The notes under the pieces were generated by a model. It did no database searches, was not told the origin of the DNA, and was given only the letters and a program-made list of their open reading frames with translations. A DNA stretch of 35,522 nucleotides from Patescibacteria group bacterium (GTDB taxonomy: Bacteria > Patescibacteriota > Minisyncoccia > Phycocordibacterales > GWA1-40-21). The translations under genes were made by a program, and so were the position numbers. Location of the stretch: positions 1 through 35,522 of the forward strand of contig JAGWZI010000005.1 of NCBI GenBank assembly GCA_018968925.1, read 5' to 3'. Position 1 is the first letter of the stretch, and each line of letters starts with the position of its first letter. Of this stretch, positions 24,708 through 33,112 are shown in pieces.

Positions 24708-25925
24708 ATGGAAAAATTCAATTTTCAGGCGATCGGCAAGGACGGCGAGGCGTACGAAGGCGTCCGCGAATCGGCGGATAAGTTTTCCCTCTACAACGAG
24801 CTTCGGACGGAAGGCAGCACGCTCGTCACCGCCGCGTCGGTGCACGAAAAGCGGCATTGGATCGATTCGGTCACGGCGCTCTTCGGCGGCGTGCCGGAAT
24901 CGGAGAAGATCATCTTCACGAAGAACCTCGGCTACATGATCGACGCGGGGCTCCCGGTCGCGAAGAGCCTCTCGGTGCTCGAGCGGCAGGCGCGCAACGC
25001 GCGGTTCAAGAAGGTCATCTCTGCGCTCGAGGCGGAGATCAGGAAAGGCGAGACGCTCTCCGATGCCGCCGCGCAGTATCCGGAAGTCTTTTCGCACGTC
25101 TTCATTTCCATGGTGCGCGCCGGCGAGGAATCGGGCAAGCTCGCCGAATCGCTCGCCATCACGGGCGAGCAAATGGACGGCACGCACAAGCTCAAAAAAA
25201 AGATCATCGGCGCGATGATCTATCCGTCCATCATCATCGCGCTCATGGCGGCGATCGGCGTGCTCATGCTCGTCTACGTCGTGCCATCCATCACCACAAC
25301 CTTCCAAAGTTTGCATGAAACGCTTCCGTTCTACACCCAGCTTCTGATCGGTGCGAGCAGTTTCCTCAAGAACAACATCCTGCTCGTCCTCGGCGCTGTT
25401 GTCGCCGTGGCGGCCGGCATCTACGGCATGGCCATGTCGAAAAAAGGGAAGCGGGTGATCGATTTCGTATCGCTCAGACTGCCGGTCGTGGGCGATCTCG
25501 TCAAAGAGACGAATTCGGCGCGCGTTGCCCGGACGCTCTCATCGCTGCTTTCGTCGGGCGTCGCCTTCGACAAGGCGATCATCATCACGTCGGACGTCGT
25601 CGGCAACGGCTACTTCCGCGACATTCTCGCCGAGGCCGGAACGCGCGTCGAGAAAGGCGAGACGATCTCGAGCGTTTTCCTCGAACATACGAAGATCGTG
25701 CCGGATTTCGTCGGCGAGATGATGTCGGTCGGCGAGGAAACCGGCCGCCTGCCGGCCATGCTCATGGAAACGGCGACGTATTACGAGAACTCCGTCGACC
25801 AGAAGACGAAGGACATGTCGACGATCATCGAGCCGGTCCTCATGATCGCGATCGGCGTCGCCGTCGGCTTTTTCGCCCTCGCCATCATCAAGCCGATCTA
25901 TTCGGTGATGGATAACATTTCATGA
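24708..25925 (+). CDS. pilC: Type IV pilus inner-membrane platform protein PilC
   Basis: 405 residues, the normal length. Two T2SSF domains are seen, one starting near FTKNLGYMIDAGLPVAKSL and one near ETNSARVARTLSSLLSSGV, each with the conserved G-x-P/V core and GEESGKL or GEETGRL motifs. Three membrane segments are visible (about 165-190, 215-240 and 375-400). PilC is the platform that couples PilB to pilin insertion and removal. Its ATG follows the pilB stop by 3 bases, so the two are translationally linked. Recognition is secure. Confidence -1.
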   Translation: MEKFNFQAIGKDGEAYEGVRESADKFSLYNELRTEGSTLVTAASVHEKRHWIDSVTALFGGVPESEKIIFTKNLGYMIDAGLPVAKSLSVLERQARNARFKKVISALEAEIRKGETLSDAAAQYPEVFSHVFISMVRAGEESGKLAESLAITGEQMDGTHKLKKKIIGAMIYPSIIIALMAAIGVLMLVYVVPSITTTFQSLHETLPFYTQLLIGASSFLKNNILLVLGAVVAVAAGIYGMAMSKKGKRVIDFVSLRLPVVGDLVKETNSARVARTLSSLLSSGVAFDKAIIITSDVVGNGYFRDILAEAGTRVEKGETISSVFLEHTKIVPDFVGEMMSVGEETGRLPAMLMETATYYENSVDQKTKDMSTIIEPVLMIAIGVAVGFFALAIIKPIYSVMDNIS

Positions 25926-25926
25926 T

Positions 25927-26364
25927 ATGCGCCGCGGCTTCTCATTCGTCGAATTCCTGGTCGTCCTCGCCATCATCTCCGTCGTCGCGGCGGCGGCGAG
26001 CTTCTCGTTTTCGAATTTGAACGGCGGGCAGGTCGTCGACAAAGCGGCGCTCGCCGTCTTTTCCGTCCTTGCCGGCGCGCATTCGTCCGCCGTTTCGTCC
26101 AAGGACGCGGCGAATGTCGGCGTGCGCATCCTGCAAGGAGCCGTCGTCTCGTTTGAGAACAGTTACGGAACGTCGGATGCGACCTACACGCTTTCGAACC
26201 TCGCCGGCATCAGCACGTCGAGCGGCATCGGCACAGATATCATTTTTTCTGACCTTTACGGCACGACGACGGCGAGCGGAACCGTGACCGTTTATCTGCT
26301 TTCGAATCCGCAAGTCTCGAGCACGATCCAGGTTTTTTCTACCGGCATCATCCAGCGCAATTAA
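25927..26364 (+). CDS. Minor prepilin-like protein
   Basis: 145 residues. Very short leader MRRG, then FSFVEFLVVLAIISVV with Glu at +5: a prepilin signal. The globular part is small, rich in Ser/Thr/Val, without Cys. Starts 1 base after the pilC stop and is followed directly by the next prepilin gene. Likely a minor pilin that helps prime the pilus. Confidence -1.
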   Translation: MRRGFSFVEFLVVLAIISVVAAAASFSFSNLNGGQVVDKAALAVFSVLAGAHSSAVSSKDAANVGVRILQGAVVSFENSYGTSDATYTLSNLAGISTSSGIGTDIIFSDLYGTTTASGTVTVYLLSNPQVSSTIQVFSTGIIQRN

Positions 26365-26856
26365 ATGAAAACGCAGAGGAACAAAGGCATGACGCTCGTG
26401 GAAATGCTCGTCGGCATGGCGATTTTTTCGGTGACGCTTTCCGCCCTCGTCATTGCGGCGAATCTCTACATTTCGAACGCCGGCGAGAGCCTCAAATCGG
26501 CCAAAGCCGCGTATCTTGCGGAAGAGGGAATCGAAGCGGTCGAGACGATCCGCGACAACGGTTGGTCCGAGATAAGCGCGCTGTCGACGTCGACGTCGTA
26601 TTACCTTTCCTGGAGCATCGCGTCATCGACATCCGGCGTCTGGGGCACGACGACCGCGGCGACATCGACCGACGGTTTCGCACGGACATTCCGGCTCGGC
26701 GCGGTGAACCGCGATTCGACGGGGCATATCGTGACGATCGGCGGCACGGCCGATGCGAACACGCGTCTCGTGACGGTGTCGGTCGCGTGGCTTGCCAAGA
26801 CCGGCACGACGACCAAGAGCCTTTCGGCGTACATTACGAACGTCTTCGGAAACTGA
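26365..26856 (+). CDS. Minor prepilin PilV-like
   Basis: 163 residues. Leader MKTQRNKG, then MTLVEMLVGMAIFSV; cleavage after Gly8, Met at +1 and Glu at +5. The segment AYLAEEGIEAVETIRDNGW matches the PilV-type region after the N-terminal helix, which is the basis for the name. Its ATG follows the previous stop with no gap and its TGA overlaps the next ATG. Confidence -1.
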   Translation: MKTQRNKGMTLVEMLVGMAIFSVTLSALVIAANLYISNAGESLKSAKAAYLAEEGIEAVETIRDNGWSEISALSTSTSYYLSWSIASSTSGVWGTTTAATSTDGFARTFRLGAVNRDSTGHIVTIGGTADANTRLVTVSVAWLAKTGTTTKSLSAYITNVFGN

Positions 26857-27392
26857 TGAAAAAATTTTTCAAACAAAAGCATAGCGGCTTCACGCTCGTC
26901 GAGATGGTCATCTACCTCGCCCTCATGACGGCGATCTCGATCGTGCTCGTCCGGTCGCTTGTTCTCGTGTTCAATTCGAACCGCGCCGCCTTCGCCGAGA
27001 TGAACCTCCGCAACGCCGCCTACTCGGCGATGGAGAACATGGTCCGCGAAATCCGCGGCTCGATCAGCATCGATTCGGCGGACAGTACGCTCTATCCGTC
27101 GCAGGCCGGCATCCTTGCGCTCAATCAGACGGACGGGAACGGAAACCCGATCGTCGTCGAATTTGCGACGTCCTCTTCCGGCGCGCTCGACATCTCCCGC
27201 GGCGCGGCGCCGCCCGCTCTCGTCGGTCCGGTCACCGGCAACGGTGCGCAGGTCGCGGCGCTCGTCTTCACGCCGATCACGACGAAAAATTCGACGGCGG
27301 TGCGCATCGCCCTGGAACTGTCGGCATCGGTGAACGGCGCGACGCAGACGCAGTGGTTTTACGATACGGCGATCCTGCGCAATTCATACTGA
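26856..27392 (+). CDS. Minor prepilin PilW-like
   Basis: 178 residues from ATG 26856, which overlaps the previous TGA. Leader MKKFFKQKHSG, then FTLVEMVIYLALMTAISIV, Glu at +5. The following region (NLRNAAYSAMENMVREIRGS) is typical of PilW/GspJ-type minor pilins. An apparent longer frame upstream lies inside the previous gene and is not used. Probably part of the tip-priming complex with the PilV- and PilX-like proteins. Confidence -1.
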   Translation: MKKFFKQKHSGFTLVEMVIYLALMTAISIVLVRSLVLVFNSNRAAFAEMNLRNAAYSAMENMVREIRGSISIDSADSTLYPSQAGILALNQTDGNGNPIVVEFATSSSGALDISRGAAPPALVGPVTGNGAQVAALVFTPITTKNSTAVRIALELSASVNGATQTQWFYDTAILRNSY

Positions 27393-27393
27393 T

Positions 27394-29196
27394 ATGAAAA
27401 TCCCACGGCACACACGCGGCGGCTATGCGATGATCGTGACGGCGATCATGTTCATGGCCGTATCTCTTGTCATCGCGCTCGGCCTGACGACGCCGATCAT
27501 CCGGCAGATCGCCGAGACGACGGATATCTGGAACGCGAAGCAGAGCTATTATGTCTCGCAGTCCGGCGTCGAGGACGTTCTCTACCGCCTCGAGAGCGCG
27601 AGCTTCAGCCAGTACATCGGTTCCGCGGAAGGCATCACTCTAAACGGCGCGGGTGCCACGACGACGTTTTCCGGATCGCTCTCGAGCCAGAACGGCTTGA
27701 CCCTCTCGACCCTCTCGAACGAGAGCGGCTATGACAAGACGGTGAAAGCGACGGTCAAACAGGGCGCCGGCGTGGCGTTCACCTACGGCGTGCAGGTCGG
27801 CACGGGCGGCATCACTTTGGCCTCCGGCCAGGTGAACGGCAACGTCTTTTCGAACGGCAACATCAGCGCGACGAACGAGACCGCAAAAATCACCGGTTCG
27901 GCGATCGTTGCGAACGGTGCCGGCATGACCGAAGACCAGTCGAACGATTCGCCGTCCTCGCCGCCGGACTCGATCACCTTCGGCAATGCCGCATCGACGC
28001 AGGACGCCGCACAGAGCTTCCAGGTTTCGACCACGTCGTCCGTCACCCAAGTGTCCGTCAATCTGAAAAAAACCGGCAATCCGGCGAACCTGACGCTCAA
28101 GATCGTGAAGGACAAAAGCGGTTCGCCGTCGACTTCCGGTAGCGACGTGATCGCGTCGGGGGCGCTGTCGTCATCGCTCGTGACGACAAGCTACGGCTGG
28201 ATCGATGTCGCCCTGTCGCCGAATCCGGCGCTTGTACCGGGCACGAGCTATTGGATCGTTCTGGACGGCACGAATAACGCGAGCAACTATTACGTGATCG
28301 GCGCGAATCTCGACACGAGCTATGCTTCGGGCACGGCGAAGACCGGAACGCTTGGCGGATCGTGGTCGAATGCGGGCTATGACGCCTACTTCCGCGTCTA
28401 TCTCGGCGGATTTTTCGGACAGATCACGGGCATCAGCCAGTACAATCCGATCTATGTCGGCACGACCGCGTCCGATACGGCGTGGGCGCACGGCGCCTCG
28501 TATGTGCAGGCGGCCGGAACGCTTCGCTGCCAGGACCAGCTGTTGAACAATAAGGCGTGCGACCAGTCCTATCCGGATCCGTCCCAGGCGAACTGGCCGG
28601 TTTCGAACGGCAACATCAGCGACTGGGAGGCCGCCGCGGCGGCTGGCGGCGTCATAAGCGGAAACGACACGATATCCGGCGGCACCACGGTCACGCTCGG
28701 TCCGAAGAAGATCAACGGAAATCTCGACGTGACTGGCGGTTCGACGCTCGTCGTGTCCGGCACGCTCTATGTGACAGGCACCGTGACGATCGACGGCGGC
28801 TCGACGGTGAAACTTTCGTCTGCTTACGGCACGAATGACGGCGTCATCGTTGCGGACGGCATCGTGTCCATCTCGGGCGGCGGCGATGCGACGGGCGACG
28901 GGCAATCCGGAAGCTATATCATGATCCTCACGACGTCGAATTGCGCCGGCGGTTCCACCTGCAGCGGCAATTATGCGGTTTCCATCTCCGGCGGCTCGGG
29001 CGCGGTCATTCTGAACGCCCAGAACGGCTGGATTCACGTGACTGGCGGCTCGAACCTGAACGAAGCGACGGCGAACGGCATGCTCATCGACGGCGGCTCG
29101 GCCGTCACTTACCAGAGCGGCCTGGCAAACATGAACTTTTCGTCCGGCCCGTCCGGCGGCTACAACATCACGAGCTGGAACGAGGCGGGGAATTGA
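27394..29196 (+). CDS. Large PilX-like pilus protein with beta-rich adhesin region
   Basis: 600 residues. The N-terminus (MKIPRHTRGGYAMIVTAIMF) has a membrane helix but no Glu at +5, typical of PilX-like proteins; ETTDIWNAKQSYYVSQSG fits the helix that follows. Residues ~192-340 form a beta-sandwich-like domain (AQSFQVSTTSSVTQVSVNLKK; key part SFQVSTTSSVTQVSVNL), similar in pattern to carbohydrate-binding folds. Residues ~425-590 are Gly/Ser/Thr-rich parallel-beta repeats (NGNLDVTGGSTLVVSG, GTVTIDGGSTVKLSS), resembling bactofilin-like or DUF7305-type C-termini of pilus proteins. Last gene of the tight operon, so it may sit at the pilus tip as an adhesin; this is inference from size, place and domains. 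Confidence -1.
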   Translation: MKIPRHTRGGYAMIVTAIMFMAVSLVIALGLTTPIIRQIAETTDIWNAKQSYYVSQSGVEDVLYRLESASFSQYIGSAEGITLNGAGATTTFSGSLSSQNGLTLSTLSNESGYDKTVKATVKQGAGVAFTYGVQVGTGGITLASGQVNGNVFSNGNISATNETAKITGSAIVANGAGMTEDQSNDSPSSPPDSITFGNAASTQDAAQSFQVSTTSSVTQVSVNLKKTGNPANLTLKIVKDKSGSPSTSGSDVIASGALSSSLVTTSYGWIDVALSPNPALVPGTSYWIVLDGTNNASNYYVIGANLDTSYASGTAKTGTLGGSWSNAGYDAYFRVYLGGFFGQITGISQYNPIYVGTTASDTAWAHGASYVQAAGTLRCQDQLLNNKACDQSYPDPSQANWPVSNGNISDWEAAAAAGGVISGNDTISGGTTVTLGPKKINGNLDVTGGSTLVVSGTLYVTGTVTIDGGSTVKLSSAYGTNDGVIVADGIVSISGGGDATGDGQSGSYIMILTTSNCAGGSTCSGNYAVSISGGSGAVILNAQNGWIHVTGGSNLNEATANGMLIDGGSAVTYQSGLANMNFSSGPSGGYNITSWNEAGN

Positions 29197-29214
29197 AAAA
29201 TCCGCGCCGCGTGG

Positions 29215-29220
29215 TATCAT
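29215..29220 (+). promoter_or_regulatory. Extended -10 box of the AI-2E transporter gene (leaderless)
   Basis: TGG-TATCAT exactly 6 bases before ATG 29227. Confidence -1.
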
Positions 29221-29226
29221 CGGGGT

Positions 29227-30393
29227 ATGGACAGCGACAAGCGGACACTCTCCGTCACCATCACGCCGAGCTCGATATTCAAGGGCATTTTGCTCGTACT
29301 GCTCGTTTGGTTCCTTTTTTACATCAAGGATATCGTTCTCGTCGTCCTGACCGCCGTCGTCCTCGCGTCCGGCATCGAGCCGGTCATCCAGTGGTTGTCG
29401 CGTTTCAAGCTCCGCCGCGTCGTCGCGGCCATCGTCTCATATCTCTGCCTCATTGCCGTTTTCAGCGGACTCATGTATTTCTTCGTGCCGGCGGTGCTCG
29501 ACGAGACGTCGTCGTTCCTGACCGAATTGCCGAACTATCTCGATTCGACGACTCTCTGGAATCCGCTCAACATTCCGACATCCGACGTGACCGCGTCGCA
29601 AAAAGTGGTGAGCACCGTTTCGCAAGGCCTCAATAATCCGTCCGCGCTCGTGAAGACCGCCGCAGCGAAAGCCGGCTCGTCCGCTTCGTCCGGCACGTTC
29701 GGCATCGGCGATCTCATCGAAGGCGTGCAGAATCTCACCTCGAGCACGTCCGGCAGCTTCTTTACCATCGTGTCGTCGGTGTTCGGCGGCCTCCTGTCGT
29801 TCATCCTCATCATCGTGCTGTCGTTCTATCTCGCCGTGCAGGAAGACGGCGTGGCGAAATTCCTCGACCTGGTCACGCCGGTCAAGCATGAAAAATATGT
29901 CGTCGACTTGTGGAAACGCTCGCAGAAGAAGATCGGCCAGTGGATGCAGGGGCAACTGCTCCTCGGCGTGCTTGTCGGCGTCCTTCTCTACCTCGGCCTC
30001 ATGATCCTCGGCGTGAAGAACGCGCTGCTCCTCGCCCTCATTTCCGGCGCGCTCGAGATCATTCCGGTCTTCGGTCCGATCATCGCTTCGATCCCGTCGA
30101 TCATCATGGGCTTCACGGGCGGCGGCGTGACGCTCGCGCTTCTCGTCATCGGTCTTTACGTCATCGTCCAGCAGTTCGAGAGCCATCTCATCTATCCCTT
30201 GGTAGTGCGCAAGATCATCGGCGTTTCGCCGATCCTCGTCATCCTTTCGCTCATCATCGGGGCGAAGCTCGCCGGATTCCTCGGCATCGTGCTTGCCGTG
30301 CCGCTCATCTCGATCCTCATGGAGTTCATGGAAGACGTCGAGAAGCGCAAGGTCCTCTTCTGGAAGAAGGCGAGCGAGCTCGAGCACCTCTGA
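29227..30393 (+). CDS. AI-2E family transporter
   Basis: 388 residues with about seven or eight hydrophobic segments. The first two (about 17-35 and 38-60) hold the KGILLVLLVWFLFYIKDIV and LTAVVLASGIEPVIQWL blocks; the conserved PF01594 pattern continues with LISGALEIIPVFGPIIASIP and the C-terminal VQQFESHLIYPLVVRKIIGVSPILV (key part QQFESHLIYPLVVRK). The middle soluble loop (about 115-175) is Ser/Thr-rich. Members of this family include AI-2 exporters, Na+/H+ antiporters and others, so no substrate is claimed. metG starts 3 bases after the stop. Confidence -1.
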   Translation: MDSDKRTLSVTITPSSIFKGILLVLLVWFLFYIKDIVLVVLTAVVLASGIEPVIQWLSRFKLRRVVAAIVSYLCLIAVFSGLMYFFVPAVLDETSSFLTELPNYLDSTTLWNPLNIPTSDVTASQKVVSTVSQGLNNPSALVKTAAAKAGSSASSGTFGIGDLIEGVQNLTSSTSGSFFTIVSSVFGGLLSFILIIVLSFYLAVQEDGVAKFLDLVTPVKHEKYVVDLWKRSQKKIGQWMQGQLLLGVLVGVLLYLGLMILGVKNALLLALISGALEIIPVFGPIIASIPSIIMGFTGGGVTLALLVIGLYVIVQQFESHLIYPLVVRKIIGVSPILVILSLIIGAKLAGFLGIVLAVPLISILMEFMEDVEKRKVLFWKKASELEHL

Positions 30394-30395
30394 TC

Positions 30396-31841
30396 ATGTC
30401 CGCAAAACCGCCATTCTACATCACGACGACCCTGCCGTACGTCAATTCCGATCCGCATATCGGCTTTGCGCTCGAGATCATCCGGGCCGACGCCGTTGCG
30501 CGCTTCAAGGAATCGCAAGGCTTTGACGTCTTTTTCAATACCGGCACGGACGAGCACGGCGCGAAGATCTTCCAGCGGGCGAAGGAAGAGGGGATCGATC
30601 CGCAGGCCTTCGTCGACCGCGCGGCGAAGCAGTACACGGATCTCTTGCCGCGGCTCGGCATCCTGCCGGAGGTCAACTTCATCAGGACGACGGACGGTCA
30701 TCACGTGAAGGCGGCTCAGGAATTCTGGAAGCGTTGCGATGCGAACGGTTTCATCTACAAGAAGGATTACGAGATCAAATATTGCGTCGGCTGCGAGCTT
30801 GAGAAGACCGAGTCCGAGCTCGTCGACGGCAAGTGTCCGCTCCACCCGAATCTGACGATCGAGATCATCAAGGAGCAGAACTATTTCTTCAAATTCTCCG
30901 AATTCCAGCACAAGCTCCTCGAGTTCTACGACAAGCGCCGCGATTTCGTCATACCCGATTTCCGCTACAACGAGATCCGCTCGTTCGTCTCGCGCGGTCT
31001 CGCCGATTTTTCCATCTCGCGCCTGAAGGAGAAAATGCCCTGGGGCATCGAGGTGCCCGGCGATCCCGAGCAGGTCATGTACGTCTGGTTCGACGCGCTC
31101 GTCAATTACATTTCCGCGATCGGCTGGCCGGACGAGATCGAGCGGTTCGAACGCTGGCAGAAGCGGACCGGGGGCATGGTGCAGTACTGCGGCAAGGACA
31201 ACCTCCGCCAGCAGGCGGCCATGTGGCAGGCCATGCTCATGGCGGCGGGGCTGCCGAACTCGCAGACGATCGTCATCGACGGCTTCGTCACGGGCGCGGG
31301 CGGCATCAAGATGTCGAAATCCCTCGGCAATACGATCGATCCGGTGGAACTGGTGAACGAATACGGCACGGACGCCCTGCGCTATTACGTCCTGCGGGAG
31401 GCGTCACCGTTCGAGGACTCGCCGTTCACGAAGGAATCGTTCAAAGAAGCGTACAATGCCGGCCTTGCGAACGGGCTCGGAAATCTCGTCTCGCGCGTGA
31501 TGACGATGGCGGAAAACAATCTTGATAAGCCGGTGGACACGTCAACTTTTTCTCAAAGTGAATATGAACATGCCTTTGAAAAGTTTAACCTGCAAGAAGC
31601 CACGAATGTCATCTGGCAGAAAATCGCCGTCATGGACGCAAAGATCCAGAATAGCCAGCCGTTCAAGCTTGTAAAAACAGACAAGACAAAGGCGATCGTT
31701 ATCATCGAGGATCTGGTCAAAGATTTGTCGGCGATCGGCCAATTGCTTCAGCCGCTTCTTCCCGAAACATCGGAAAAAATTCTCGCCCTCATCAAGACAA
31801 ACAAGAAACCGGCAACGCCGCTCTTCGTCCGCAAAGACTAG
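30396..31841 (+). CDS. metG: Methionyl-tRNA synthetase
   Basis: 481 residues. It joins methionine to initiator and elongator tRNA-Met. The class I HIGH box is HIGF (21-24) and the KMSKS loop is K305-S309. The zinc knuckle has C130, C133, C147 and H150 (CVGC, CPLH), the Cys3-His arrangement seen in Thermus-type MetRS. It has no C-terminal tRNA-binding (Trbp111-like) domain, which gives the short form. ATG 30396 is the first one matching the conserved start (MSAKPPFYITTTLPYVNSD; key part FYITTTLPYVNSD). The last ~300 bases are AT-richer. It lies 3 bases after the AI-2E gene and is probably co-transcribed. Confidence -1.
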   Translation: MSAKPPFYITTTLPYVNSDPHIGFALEIIRADAVARFKESQGFDVFFNTGTDEHGAKIFQRAKEEGIDPQAFVDRAAKQYTDLLPRLGILPEVNFIRTTDGHHVKAAQEFWKRCDANGFIYKKDYEIKYCVGCELEKTESELVDGKCPLHPNLTIEIIKEQNYFFKFSEFQHKLLEFYDKRRDFVIPDFRYNEIRSFVSRGLADFSISRLKEKMPWGIEVPGDPEQVMYVWFDALVNYISAIGWPDEIERFERWQKRTGGMVQYCGKDNLRQQAAMWQAMLMAAGLPNSQTIVIDGFVTGAGGIKMSKSLGNTIDPVELVNEYGTDALRYYVLREASPFEDSPFTKESFKEAYNAGLANGLGNLVSRVMTMAENNLDKPVDTSTFSQSEYEHAFEKFNLQEATNVIWQKIAVMDAKIQNSQPFKLVKTDKTKAIVIIEDLVKDLSAIGQLLQPLLPETSEKILALIKTNKKPATPLFVRKD

Positions 31842-31853
31842 ATTGTCCACAGA

Positions 31854-31881
31854 TTGACTCTCTCCGCGCATTTGGTATTAC
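31854..31881 (+). promoter_or_regulatory. Promoter of the 111-residue orphan gene
   Basis: TTGACT (31854-31859), 16-base spacer, TATTAC (31876-31881). The message should begin near 31888, leaving a ~40-base leader with GAGGAGG before ATG 31929. Confidence -1.
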
Positions 31882-31928
31882 TAATGCGAAAGGTCTTTGG
31901 TTTTGACCAAAAAATTGAGGAGGAAGGA

Positions 31929-32264
31929 ATGGAACAAGTACCGTTGCTTTCCGGCATTGTTCCCGTCGGCGATACGGGAGCGAGGGTTTTTTCGCCGGAT
32001 CGGGATCTTTCCTCCGAGGATGTTTGGGGGAAAAGGCCGAAAAAAGCTGACGCCTGGACGAAAGATGACATCGATGAGTTCGTCAGGCGATACGATGCAT
32101 GCATCGATGCCGAAAACAGTTTCGTGTTTCTGTGCAACGACAATGATGATCTGTATATCTGCGTCGCGCATCGGAACGGCTCGGGCGTCCATGTCATGCA
32201 GTCGGTGTGGTCAAGCCAGGCGCAACTGTTCGCGCCGCGGGACAAGGCCGTCCTGCGCACCTGA
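31929..32264 (+). CDS. Small acidic hypothetical protein
   Basis: 111 residues, unrecognised. ATG 31929 is chosen because GAGGAGG lies about 6 bases upstream; earlier in-frame ATGs at 31854 and 31884 sit in or beside the promoter. The product has no signal peptide or membrane segment; it has a charged middle (KDDIDEFVRRYDACIDAEN) and a beta-like C-terminal half (FVFLCNDNDDLYICVAHRNG). Two Cys lie in LCND and ICVA. Own promoter and strong terminator make it monocistronic, which suggests independent regulation. No function can be assigned. Confidence -1.
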   Translation: MEQVPLLSGIVPVGDTGARVFSPDRDLSSEDVWGKRPKKADAWTKDDIDEFVRRYDACIDAENSFVFLCNDNDDLYICVAHRNGSGVHVMQSVWSSQAQLFAPRDKAVLRT

Positions 32265-32293
32265 CCCTTCGGATATTTCCGGAGGGTCTTTTT
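32263..32293 (+). terminator. Intrinsic terminator after the small acidic protein gene
   Basis: GACCCTTCGG, loop ATATTT, CCGGAGGGTC followed by TTTTT: a 10-base stem with one wobble pair, overlapping the stop codon. Confidence -1.
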
Positions 32294-32317
32294 GTTTGCA
32301 TTTTTTCCCGTCCGCCG

Positions 32318-32323
32318 TATGCT
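32318..32323 (+). promoter_or_regulatory. -10 box of tatD (leaderless)
   Basis: TATGCT exactly 6 bases before ATG 32330; no TG extension and no clear -35. Confidence -1.
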
Positions 32324-32329
32324 TGTCGC

Positions 32330-33112
32330 ATGGAAATGAAATTCATCGATATCCATTCGCATCTCTCGTTCGCCGATTACGGCGGCGACCGTGACGCGCT
32401 GCTTGCGCGCATGCGTGCGGCTGGCGTTGGCACGATCACGGTCGGCACGGATCTTGCAAGTTCGATCGAGGCGGTGCGGCTTGCGGAGAAGCATGACGGC
32501 ATATGGGCGTCGATAGGCGTGCACCCGAAGGACAATCCGTCGCTTCCGTTCGCGGAGCATGATTTCGCCGAGCTCGCGAAACATCCGAAGGTCGTCGCGA
32601 TCGGCGAATGCGGACTCGACTATTTTTCACCGAAAGGCAAAGAGCCGGTCTCAGAGGCGGAAAAATCGCGGCAGAAAAAGGAGTTCATCAAACAAATCGA
32701 ATTTTCCGTGAAATACGGCAAACCGCTCATGCTCCACATCCGCGACGCGCACGACGACGCATACGAGATTTTGAAAAAATATCCGAAAGCCCGAGGGAAC
32801 CTCCATTTTTTTACCGCAAGCTCTGAAGTCGCGAAGAAATTCATCGATCTCGGTTTTACCGTATCATTTCCCGGCGTGATTACTTTTGCTAAGGAAACGC
32901 AGGAAGCGGTGAAGAATATCCCGCTCGATAAAATGCACGCCGAGACGGATTCGCCGTTTGCCGCACCGGTGCCGTACCGCGGCAAGCGCAACGAGCCGAC
33001 CTACGTCATCGAAATCGTCAAAAAGATCGCCGAACTCCGCGGCGAGGATTTCGAGAAAGTGAGGGAACAATTGCTTGAAAATGCGAGAAAAACATTTACT
33101 ATAGGCATATGA
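32330..33112 (+). CDS. tatD: TatD-family metal-dependent DNase
   Basis: 260 residues. TatD is a TIM-barrel metal-dependent hydrolase with 3'-5' exonuclease and possibly D-aminoacyl-tRNA deacylase roles in related forms. Metal-binding motifs in order: HSH (H9, H11), AIGECGLDYF with the bridging Glu, MLHIRDA, NLHFFTAS and HAETDSPF with the final Asp. ATG 32330 is set by the -10 box; a longer upstream frame runs through the previous gene and terminator. Its last four bases ATGA overlap the start of the methyltransferase gene, so the two are coupled. Confidence -1.
   Translation: MEMKFIDIHSHLSFADYGGDRDALLARMRAAGVGTITVGTDLASSIEAVRLAEKHDGIWASIGVHPKDNPSLPFAEHDFAELAKHPKVVAIGECGLDYFSPKGKEPVSEAEKSRQKKEFIKQIEFSVKYGKPLMLHIRDAHDDAYEILKKYPKARGNLHFFTASSEVAKKFIDLGFTVSFPGVITFAKETQEAVKNIPLDKMHAETDSPFAAPVPYRGKRNEPTYVIEIVKKIAELRGEDFEKVREQLLENARKTFTIGI
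33097..33102 (+). promoter_or_regulatory. -10 box inside the end of tatD (leaderless methyltransferase start)
   Basis: TACTAT exactly 6 bases before ATG 33109, within the AT-rich tail of tatD. Confidence -1.

Noticed and set aside
29910-30395. N-terminal extension of metG across the AI-2E gene
   Set aside because: The translation is Arg/His-rich shadow sequence; MetRS homology starts at ATG 30396.
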